11,022 nt of DNA from contig JAFSWK010000123.1 of the NCBI GenBank assembly GCA_017444505.1, positions 1 through 11,022 of the forward strand, given 5' to 3'. Both the position numbers and the translations under genes were made by a program. Positions within the stretch are counted from its first letter, which is position 1, and the number at the start of each line of letters is the position of its first letter. Below, one piece after another: positions 6,109 through 11,022 of the stretch. Below the pieces are notes generated by a model. The model made no database searches. It was not told the origin of the DNA and worked only from the letters and a program-made list of their open reading frames with translations. This DNA comes from Rhodocyclaceae bacterium. GTDB taxonomy: Bacteria; Pseudomonadota; Gammaproteobacteria; Burkholderiales; Rhodocyclaceae.

Positions 6109-7404
6109 TCAGCTTTCGATGCCGCCGCTGCCGGGGCGCTTGCCGCGTTTGCGGTTGCGCAACAGCGTGCGGTGCAGCCGCGTGCCGCGCCGCTGTTTGC
6201 TCCCGGCGCCCTTGCGCTTTTCCGGTGCGGGCAGGGTGGCGGCAGTTTCGGGATGATCCAGCGCGGCGACCTGGTTTTCGCTCAATTCCATCCACATGCC
6301 GCGTTTCAGGCGCGGCGGCAGGCTGAAGGGGCCAAAACGCACGCGAATCAAGCGGCTGACGGTCAGCCCGAAATGCTCAAACATGCGGCGCACTTCGCGG
6401 TTGCGCCCTTCGCTGAGCACCACCCGATACCAGTGGTTCGCGCCTTCGCCGCCTTCGTCGGCAATGGAAAGAAAACGCGCCGGACCGTCTTCGAGTTCAA
6501 TGCCGTCGGTGAGCGCGTGCATCTGCGCCTCATCCAGTTGACCGAGCACGCGCACGGCGTATTCGCGCTGAAATTCATAGCGCGGGTGCATCAGGCGGTT
6601 GGCCAGATCGCCATCGTTGGTAAACAGCAACATGCCGGAAGTGTTGAAATCCAGCCGCCCGATGGCAATCCAGCGGCCTTTGCGCACGATGCTCAGGCGG
6701 TCAAAGACGCTGGGGCGGCCTTCCGGGTCGTCCTTGCTGACGATTTCGCCTTCCGGCTTGTGATACATGATGACGCGCGCGCGGCGGATGTTGAATTTCA
6801 GCGGCAACAGGCGACCGTTGTACTTCACCTTGTCGCCCGGGCCGATTTTCTGCCCCAGCTCGGCGGGCAGACCGTTGACGGAAATGCGTCCGGCCAGCAC
6901 CCATTCTTCAATTTCGCGGCGCGAACCGATGCCCAGTTGCGCCAGCACTTTTTGCAGCCGTTCCGGTTGCGTGAAGGCGTTTGCGGCGGCCTTGCCCTTG
7001 CCTTTGCGGGATTTGCGGTTTTTCGTCTCGCCCGTGCTGGCCTTGATGCGCGCGGCGCGCGGCGCGCGTTCGCCCAGACCAAGGGCGGAATGGTGCGCGT
7101 CCGGACGCAGGCGGGACAGCAGACCGTCGTCTTCTTCCTCGTAGTCGTCTTCGTCGTCTTCACGGACGGCGTTGTTTTCGCGCAGACGGCGGGCGTCGTA
7201 TTCGGCTTCGGAAATTGCGCGCACGTTCGGCGCGGGACGCACCAGACGCTGGCGCCGCGAGATGACGGGGCGGAACGCGGGAGCGTCGTCGTCATTGGCT
7301 GTGGAGGGCAGGTATTTAGTATCCTGCGCGGAGTCTTCAGGCGCTTTTTTCAGGCGCGTCGCCGTCAGGATGCGGCGGGGTTTCTTCGTTGCCAGCAAGG
7401 TCAA
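6109..7404 (-). CDS. rluB: RluB, 23S rRNA pseudouridine synthase (RsuA family) with long charged N-terminus
   Basis: RluB converts U2605 of 23S rRNA (E. coli numbering) to pseudouridine. The product has an S4 RNA-binding domain at about 147-195 (ERLQKVLAQLGIGSRREIEE) and the catalytic RsuA-family motif GRLDFNTSG at 249-257, with Asp252 as the predicted nucleophile. HPRYEFQREYAVRV and EGRNREVRRMFEHFGL are also typical. The first 145 residues are low complexity with acidic (EDDEDDYEEEDD) and basic patches, and the C-terminus is strongly basic. There is no ATG near the start. The codon at 7404 is TTG, and a second TTG at 7398 is better spaced from an AAAGGA sequence, so the true start may be either. 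The start lies inside scpB (68-bp overlap). The function is firm and the N-terminal boundary is not. Confidence 0.9.
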   Translation of the reverse strand: MTLLATKKPRRILTATRLKKAPEDSAQDTKYLPSTANDDDAPAFRPVISRRQRLVRPAPNVRAISEAEYDARRLRENNAVREDDEDDYEEEDDGLLSRLRPDAHHSALGLGERAPRAARIKASTGETKNRKSRKGKGKAAANAFTQPERLQKVLAQLGIGSRREIEEWVLAGRISVNGLPAELGQKIGPGDKVKYNGRLLPLKFNIRRARVIMYHKPEGEIVSKDDPEGRPSVFDRLSIVRKGRWIAIGRLDFNTSGMLLFTNDGDLANRLMHPRYEFQREYAVRVLGQLDEAQMHALTDGIELEDGPARFLSIADEGGEGANHWYRVVLSEGRNREVRRMFEHFGLTVSRLIRVRFGPFSLPPRLKRGMWMELSENQVAALDHPETAATLPAPEKRKGAGSKQRRGTRLHRTLLRNRKRGKRPGSGGIES

Positions 7405-7942
7405 TCATCCTTTCCAGTTCGGGCAAATCGGGTAAATCAGCGAGGCTTTTCAGCCCCATGTCGTCAAGAAAGCGGCGGGTGGTGGCAAACAGCGCCGGCC
7501 TGCCGGGAGTTTCGCGGTGGCCGACTACGTCAATCCAGCCGCGCGATTCCAGCGTTTTGAGAATGCCGGAAAAGATGCTCACGCCGCGAATGTCTTCAAT
7601 GTCGCCGCGCGTGACCGGCTGACGCCAGACGATGATGGCCAGCGTTTCCATCACGGCGCGCGAATAGCGCGGCGGCTTTTCGTCTTTCAGCCGTTCCAGC
7701 CACGGCTGCATGGCCGGGCGGGTGCGAAAGCGCCAGCCCGAGGCGGTGCGCGCCAGTTCCACGCCGCGCCCCTGCCAGTCTTGTTGCAGCGCGGCGAGCG
7801 CGGCGCGGATGACTTCCACGCCCGGGTCGGGGTCGAAAATGCGCCGCAACTGCGCCATTTCCAGCGGCGCATTGGCTGCCAGCAAGGCGGCTTCCAGCAC
7901 GGGTTTGCACGCTTCAGGCGTGACGGGTTGCGTTGTCAGCAT
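7337..7942 (-). CDS. scpB: ScpB, segregation and condensation protein B
   Basis: ScpB forms the Smc-ScpAB condensin complex with ScpA and helps compact and segregate the chromosome. The 201-residue product shows the two winged-helix layout of the family: an N-terminal part with VLEAALLAANAPLEMAQLRR (15-34), and a second part with YSRAVMETLAIIVWRQPVTR (93-112), GDIEDIRGV and GRPALFATTRRFLDDMGL (147-164). The C-terminal tail (NEETPPHPDGDAPEKSA) is disordered. The gene overlaps the end of scpA by 29 bp, and its 3' end overlaps rluB. Length is normal for the family. Confidence 0.95.
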   Translation of the reverse strand: MLTTQPVTPEACKPVLEAALLAANAPLEMAQLRRIFDPDPGVEVIRAALAALQQDWQGRGVELARTASGWRFRTRPAMQPWLERLKDEKPPRYSRAVMETLAIIVWRQPVTRGDIEDIRGVSIFSGILKTLESRGWIDVVGHRETPGRPALFATTRRFLDDMGLKSLADLPDLPELERMIDLAGNEETPPHPDGDAPEKSA

Positions 7943-8768
7943 CCAGGGTTCGTTTCACAAAAATCGGTGCAGACGCTTCGCGCTGCACGATGTCCAGCAA
8001 GCCTTCCTTGGCCAGTTCCAGCAGCGCCAGAAACGTGACGACCAGCGCGGCGCGGCTGTGGTGCTCCGCATCAAAAAACGTCTCGAAAGCCAGCAGCGCG
8101 TGCGGCGCACTTTCCAGGCGGCGCAGGATGCGGCTCATCTGCTCGCGTACCGACAGCGGCTCGTGCCCGATGGTGTGATGCTGGTAGAGGCGCGCGCGGC
8201 GCATCACGGCAAGCCAGGCCAGTTGCAAATCGTGCAGGCTGACTTCGGGCAGCCGTTCGACCATCCGTTCGGCCACCAGCACGCCCGCCCATTCGTAATC
8301 GCGCCCGGCGCGCGGCAGCGCATCGAGCATCTGCGCGGCGCGCTTCATCTGCTCGTATTCGGCCAGACGGCGCACCAGCTCGGCGCGCGGGTCGGCCTCT
8401 TCGTCTGCGGCCTGTGCGGGCGGACGCGGCAGCAACATGCGCGACTTGATGTCCAGCAACATGGCGGCCATCAGCAGGTATTCCGCCGCCAGTTCCAGAC
8501 GGCTTGCACGCATCGCGTCGACGTAACGAAGGTACTGCTCGGTGAGCGGTGCCATCGGGATGTCGAGAATGTCGATATTGGCCTTGCGGATCAGATACAG
8601 CAGCAGATCCAGCGGGCCTTCGAAGGCTTCCAAGATGATTTCCAGCGCGTCCGGCGGGATGTAGAGATCCTTGGGCAGTTCGTGCAACGGCTCGCCATGC
8701 AGGCGGGCAACGACGGCAGCGGAGGCTTGCGCGTCCGCGTGCGTTGCGCTGTCGGTCAAGCTGTGCAT
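7914..8768 (-). CDS. scpA: ScpA, segregation and condensation protein A (kleisin)
   Basis: ScpA is the kleisin subunit that links Smc heads and binds ScpB. The 284-residue product has the signature FEGPLDLLLYLI (49-60) and NIDILDIPMAPLTEQYL (64-80), then AAEYLLMAAMLLDIKSRMLL. The C-terminal winged-helix part contains VVTFLALLELAKEGLLDIVQ. About 40 residues precede the conserved domain; there is no good Shine-Dalgarno at the ATG (8768) and no nearby alternative ATG in frame, so the exact start is moderately sure. It lies 108 bp after proQ and overlaps scpB by 29 bp, which suggests coupled translation of the two partners. Confidence 0.95.
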   Translation of the reverse strand: MHSLTDSATHADAQASAAVVARLHGEPLHELPKDLYIPPDALEIILEAFEGPLDLLLYLIRKANIDILDIPMAPLTEQYLRYVDAMRASRLELAAEYLLMAAMLLDIKSRMLLPRPPAQAADEEADPRAELVRRLAEYEQMKRAAQMLDALPRAGRDYEWAGVLVAERMVERLPEVSLHDLQLAWLAVMRRARLYQHHTIGHEPLSVREQMSRILRRLESAPHALLAFETFFDAEHHSRAALVVTFLALLELAKEGLLDIVQREASAPIFVKRTLDADNATRHA

Positions 8769-8876
8769 TGTAGTACGGTCATTTTGGGGCAGGCAAACAT
8801 TGCTGGACGGAAAACCAGCGCGACAGACCGCAGGTGTTGCCCGCGGGAAACGGCGCAGAGGGTGAAAGGGAAGGGC

Positions 8877-9275
8877 TTAACGCCCGGAGGCGCTGCCGCC
8901 GAAGTGCTCCACGAGCTGTTGCAGCTTCGCCTGTTTCTGGGCGGAGGCTTCTGCTTCACGACGCCGTTTGGCCGCAGCGGCGAAACGCGCTTTTAGCGCT
9001 TCGGCGGCGTGCTGGCGGTGTTCTTCCAGCACGGCTTCGGCTTCGGTACCGTCGAAATGAAAACGCACCTGCGCCAGTTGCAGGTTTTTCAGATAGCGCG
9101 TCGACTGCGTGTAGTTGCGCAACGTGGTGCGAATCAGCCGGCGGCTGGCCTCGGGAAAGCGCTCGGCGATGACCTTGTCACTGCCGATGGCCAGCGGCAG
9201 CCACTCGCGCATGATGGGCGATTGCGTTTGCAGAAAGGCGAGAAACTCACGCGGTTCGGCAGGAAGAGTGCTCAT
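8877..9275 (-). CDS. proQ: ProQ/FinO-domain RNA chaperone, minimal type
   Basis: ProQ/FinO proteins bind structured RNAs, especially 3' ends and sRNAs, and act in post-transcriptional control. The 132-residue product is nearly all FinO domain. It shows REWLPLAIGSDKVIAERFPE (23-42), then RRLIRTTLRNYTQSTRYLKN (45-64) and FHFDGTEAEAVLEEHRQHA (72-90), which match the family pattern of P-L--G, R-aL--- -T-s--YL- - and -DLdG--a--v--eh--hA. A basic, helical tail (AAKRRREAEASAQKQAKLQQ) follows, without the long linker and Tudor-like domain of E. coli ProQ. It is thus close in size to the minimal Neisseria protein. It heads the minus-strand block, with a perfect TATAAT upstream. No strong Shine-Dalgarno is visible. 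Confidence 0.85.
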   Translation of the reverse strand: MSTLPAEPREFLAFLQTQSPIMREWLPLAIGSDKVIAERFPEASRRLIRTTLRNYTQSTRYLKNLQLAQVRFHFDGTEAEAVLEEHRQHAAEALKARFAAAAKRRREAEASAQKQAKLQQLVEHFGGSASGR

Positions 9276-9313
9276 GACAGGGTGGCAAAAACGTGAAACA
9301 TTCCAAGGGCGCG

Positions 9314-9342
9314 ATTATAGGGCAGACAATCGCCCGTTTGTG
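9314..9342 (-). promoter_or_regulatory. Probable proQ promoter
   Basis: The minus strand carries a perfect TATAAT -10 box (9319-9314). Transcription would start near 9306, leaving a leader of about 30 nt before the proQ ATG. The -35 region at 17-bp spacing is CACAAA (9342-9337), a weak match to TTGACA. The position between two divergent genes supports it. Confidence 0.5.
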
Positions 9343-9348
9343 CGCCTC

Positions 9349-9377
9349 TTGGTGGTAGGATGCGACGTTGCCATGAT
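9349..9377 (+). promoter_or_regulatory. Possible phasin promoter
   Basis: TTGGTG (9349-9354) and CATGAT (9372-9377) are 17 bp apart, matching four of six bases at each hexamer. The site lies 28 bp before the phasin ATG and back to back with the proQ promoter. Support is weak. Confidence 0.25.
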
Positions 9378-9405
9378 ACGAGTGGTTCTTTCTCAGGAGA
9401 AATCA

Positions 9406-10077
9406 ATGAACGATTTGTTCAAACAGTTTTCGCAAGCCCGCGAACACACGGCGGAAGATACGCTGACGGTGGCCACGGCGCTGCTGAGCGCGACGCAGAA
9501 ACTGGTCACGCTGAATCTGGATGTGGCGCGTGCCGTACTGGAAGGCGGCACGCTGGGGATGAGCACGTTGCTTCAGGCAACCAACCCGGCGCAGGCCATT
9601 TCGATGCAAACGGGCGTGGTCTGCCCGTCGCCTGAGCGCACGGCGGCGTATTACCGCGATTGCTACGACATTTTGCTGGAGACCTGGCGCGAGATGTCCC
9701 GTCCGCTGGAAAAGCAGGTGATGCAGGCCAGCAATATTCTGTACAACCAGTTTGGCATGGGCACGCTGGGCAACGTCTGGTCGCTGGGCGGCACGCCGCC
9801 GCTGATGCTCTTGAAACCGCAAGCGCCGGCAGGCAGCGCGGAAAAACCCGCGGCGGCGCCGAAGGCGAGCGTGCCGAAGAAGGTTGCTGCGCCCAAGGTG
9901 GTGGCGAAGGCCGCGCCGAAGCCTGCCGCGAAGGCCGCGCCGAAGCCTGCCGCGAAGGCTGCACCGAAGCCCGCTGCCAAGCCGGTTGCAGCCAAACCCG
10001 CCGCCGCGAAGCCTGCGGTAGCGAAATCTGCGGTAGCGAAACCCGCCGCCGCGAAACCTGCTGCGCCGAAAAAATAA
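9406..10077 (+). CDS. Phasin (PHA granule protein) with histone-H1-like tail
   Basis: Phasins coat intracellular polyhydroxyalkanoate granules. I choose the ATG at 9406 because AGGAGA sits just upstream; the frame stays open further up, but without such support. The product is 223 residues. Residues 1-125 form the phasin-like helical domain (MNDLFKQFSQAREHTAEDTL, then ATQKLVTLNLDVARAVLEGG and ERTAAYYRDCYDILLETWRE), resembling Burkholderiales PhaP. Residues about 145-223 are almost only Ala, Lys, Pro and Val, in AAPKPAAK and AAKPAVAK units like the tails of histone H1, AlgP, PhaF and PhaM. Such tails bind DNA in PhaF and PhaM, so this protein may tether granules to the nucleoid. A strong terminator follows. 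The phasin family call is good, and DNA binding is inference. Confidence 0.85.
   Translation: MNDLFKQFSQAREHTAEDTLTVATALLSATQKLVTLNLDVARAVLEGGTLGMSTLLQATNPAQAISMQTGVVCPSPERTAAYYRDCYDILLETWREMSRPLEKQVMQASNILYNQFGMGTLGNVWSLGGTPPLMLLKPQAPAGSAEKPAAAPKASVPKKVAAPKVVAKAAPKPAAKAAPKPAAKAAPKPAAKPVAAKPAAAKPAVAKSAVAKPAAAKPAAPKK
9904..9975 (+). repeat. 24-bp tandem repeat, three copies, coding for AKAAPKPA units
   Basis: Copies lie at 9904-9927, 9928-9951 and 9952-9975. The first two are identical and the third differs at four positions. They encode the Ala/Lys/Pro units of the phasin tail. The identical copies suggest recent duplication and possible length variation between strains. Confidence 0.9.
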
Positions 10078-10094
10078 GCGCGCCGCCTTTCTGG

Positions 10095-10122
10095 AAAAAA
10101 CGCGCCGCCCGGCGCGTTTTTT
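10095..10122 (+). terminator. Intrinsic terminator after the phasin gene
   Basis: CGCGCC (10101-10106), loop GCCC, GGCGCG (10111-10116), followed by six T and preceded by six A, so the full stem can reach 12 bp. It lies 17 bp after the phasin stop. The symmetric A and T tracts could let it work in both directions. Confidence 0.9.
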
Positions 10123-10179
10123 GTTCCTGTCCAACCTGAACCGCAGCGCATTCGTGCAGCGACAACGAGGAACGAGAAG

Positions 10180-10740
10180 ATGACCCTGAAATTTCACATC
10201 ACCCAGAATGACGAAGATTTTCTTGCGTTCAGCATCTGCCAGTATCTGAACAACCCGATTCACCGGCCTTCTTTCTGGAAGAATTTTGGCAAAAATCTGC
10301 TGATGAGCCTCACCATGTTGCTGCTGCTTTCGTTCTTTATGGCGTTTGACCGCCTCACGTGGATGGTGCTGCTGGTAGTGTTTTTGCTGATTGACGGGGG
10401 ACTGGCTGCGGGCAATGTGCTGCTCTGGCCGCGAATGGTCAGAAAGGCGATGAAAAACTACGTCGAACAAATCAAACAGCAAGGCAAACTGCCGTATGAC
10501 GCGGAGTTCACCGTGGAATTTCTGGACGGGGAAATTTACGGCAGCAGTGCCGAGGGCGAGCAACACATTCCGTATGCCGAGATTACCCGGATTTTGCGCG
10601 ATGAAGGCCATCTCTACGTCATGCGGGGCGCAATGCAAGCCGTGGTGCTACCGCTGCGCTGTCTGGACGGGCGAGAGGCGGAATTGCTGGCATTTCTGCA
10701 CGGCAAACTACAACAGCACGCGCCGCAAGCGGAAGTTTAG
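10180..10740 (+). CDS. YcxB-like small membrane protein of unknown function
   Basis: This is a 186-residue protein with two adjacent transmembrane helices (about 36-55 and 61-80) and a C-terminal soluble domain (about 107-180). The C-terminal pattern (AEFTVEFLDGEIYGSSAEGE, then IPYAEITRILRDEGHLYVM and VVLPLRCLDGREAELLAFLH) matches the YcxB-like family, whose role is not known. A GAGGA sequence 8 nt before the ATG supports the start. It follows the phasin terminator, so it likely has its own promoter, but none stands out in 10123-10179. Its stop lies 44 bp before the CRISPR array, with no terminator visible between. It is not a recognised Cas protein, and the neighbourhood may be chance. Confidence 0.7.
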   Translation: MTLKFHITQNDEDFLAFSICQYLNNPIHRPSFWKNFGKNLLMSLTMLLLLSFFMAFDRLTWMVLLVVFLLIDGGLAAGNVLLWPRMVRKAMKNYVEQIKQQGKLPYDAEFTVEFLDGEIYGSSAEGEQHIPYAEITRILRDEGHLYVMRGAMQAVVLPLRCLDGREAELLAFLHGKLQQHAPQAEV

Positions 10741-10784
10741 CCATAAGCGGGGAAAATCGTTCGGCGCGCTTTGGTTGTGGTGTG

Positions 10785-10820
10785 GTTTAAAGCTGCCTTT
10801 CTCATCCGGATAGCTATAAT
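10785..10820 (+). repeat. Degenerate terminal CRISPR repeat
   Basis: The last 15 bases (CCGGATAGCTATAAT) match the other repeats exactly. The outer half matches only with several substitutions and a one-base deletion (AGCTGCCTTTCTCAT in place of AGCTCCCATTCTCAC). Loss of the outer half is what is expected for the oldest, end repeat of an array. The half that is kept is the one carrying the -10 box. Confidence 0.85.
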
Positions 10821-11018
10821 ACCGACGAAAGGCGGGCAGGATGGGTGAAGGTTGTAGCTCCCATTCTCACCCCGGATAGCTATAATGACAGCCATTTACA
10901 CACCCTCACGGGAAAAGTTGTAGCTCCCATTCTCACCCCGGATAGCTATAATCGCCTGACAGCAGGGCGCAGGCGTGAATCCGTTGTAGCTCCCATTCTC
11001 ACCCCGGATAGCTATAAT
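10815..11018 (+). promoter_or_regulatory. Repeat-embedded -10 boxes (four copies)
   Basis: TATAAT closes each repeat at 10815-10820, 10881-10886, 10947-10952 and 11013-11018. In N. meningitidis the corresponding repeat end TGCTACAAT is an extended -10 promoter that drives each crRNA from within the array. Here the -10 hexamer is perfect, while the TG of the extended motif reads AG, and no -35 hexamer stands out. Transcription starting 6-9 bases further on would leave a guide of about 22-25 nt from each 30-nt spacer. Confidence 0.6.
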
Positions 11019-11022
11019 AACG

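Larger units (their letters stand above)
10785..11022 (+). CRISPR. Start of a type II-C-like CRISPR array (36-bp repeats, 30-bp spacers), continuing beyond the window
   Basis: Three identical 36-bp repeats lie at 10851-10886, 10917-10952 and 10983-11018, and a degenerate one at 10785-10820. Spacers of exactly 30 bp lie at 10821-10850, 10887-10916 and 10953-10982; a fourth begins at 11019 and is cut by the edge. The repeat begins GTTGTAGCTCCC, has TTCTCA in the middle and ends GGATAGCTATAAT. As I recall it, the N. meningitidis type II-C repeat shares the first 12 bases, the TTCTCA and an end of GCTACAAT. In RNA the outer eight bases at each end can pair fully, with G-U pairs, as is usual for type II repeats. 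By analogy the crRNA strand is the plus strand. No cas gene or tracrRNA is in the window. Array: near certain; type II-C: strong inference. Confidence 0.95.

Noticed and set aside
4004..6256. A plus-strand open frame of 750 codons opposite mlaF and lysC
   Set aside because: It lies antisense to two certain genes, has His/Gly/Ala-rich composition without recognisable motifs, and is explained by high-GC codon bias on the other strand.
6085..7560. A plus-strand open frame of 491 codons opposite rluB and scpB
   Set aside because: Antisense to clear RluB and ScpB coding sequence, with no family motifs or ribosome binding site.
7710..8996. A plus-strand open frame of 428 codons opposite scpA
   Set aside because: Shadow of scpA, scpB and proQ codons on the other strand; no domain recognised.
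9115..9405. Upstream extension of the phasin reading frame
   Set aside because: It overlaps proQ on the other strand, lacks phasin features and a ribosome binding site; the ATG at 9406 has AGGAGA in front.
9403..10638. A minus-strand open frame of 411 codons opposite the phasin and YcxB-like genes
   Set aside because: Arg-rich composition mirrors the Ala/Lys/Pro tail codons; the plus-strand genes have ribosome binding sites and family features.
10741..10820. tracrRNA anti-repeat read on the minus strand
   Set aside because: An anti-repeat should best match the first 24 bases of the repeat. Here the opposite end (last 15 bases) is perfect and the first part is degraded, and no following hairpins plus T-run are seen. 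A degenerate terminal repeat fits better.

Overview
The window looks like a chromosomal segment of a betaproteobacterium, most likely Burkholderiales. The evidence is high GC content (by eye), a toluene-tolerance/Mla lipid-transport cluster in the order mlaF-mlaE-mlaD-mlaA-mlaC-mlaB followed by a second ABC transporter, a proQ-scpA-scpB-rluB block, and a PhaP-type phasin (polyhydroxyalkanoate granule protein). No species name can be supported from the sequence alone.

Minus-strand block (about 1-9275, read right to left): proQ (FinO-domain RNA chaperone), scpA and scpB (condensin partners), rluB (23S rRNA pseudouridine synthase), lysC (aspartokinase, with a probable internal start for a beta subunit), then mlaF, mlaE, mlaD, mlaA, mlaC, mlaB and the ATPase of an ABC-2 exporter that runs off the left edge. 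All genes point the same way with short gaps or overlaps. Four junctions are ATGA stop/start overlaps, and no terminator is visible inside the block. Possible promoters lie before proQ and before lysC. A REP-like triple hairpin lies inside the 3' end of mlaB and adds a low-complexity tail to the protein.

Plus-strand block (about 9349-10740): a phasin with a histone-H1-like Ala/Pro/Lys tail, closed by a strong intrinsic terminator, then a small membrane protein of the YcxB-like type.

Right edge (10785-11022 and beyond): the start of a CRISPR array with 36-bp repeats and 30-bp spacers. Three repeats are perfect, one is a degenerate terminal repeat, and the array runs off the window. The repeat closely resembles that of the Neisseria meningitidis type II-C (Cas9) system. 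Every repeat ends in a perfect TATAAT -10 box, which suggests that each crRNA is transcribed from its own repeat. No cas gene or tracrRNA is visible, so they are expected outside the window. This array is the most noteworthy part of the window; the rest is mostly housekeeping and envelope-maintenance genes with a few local oddities.
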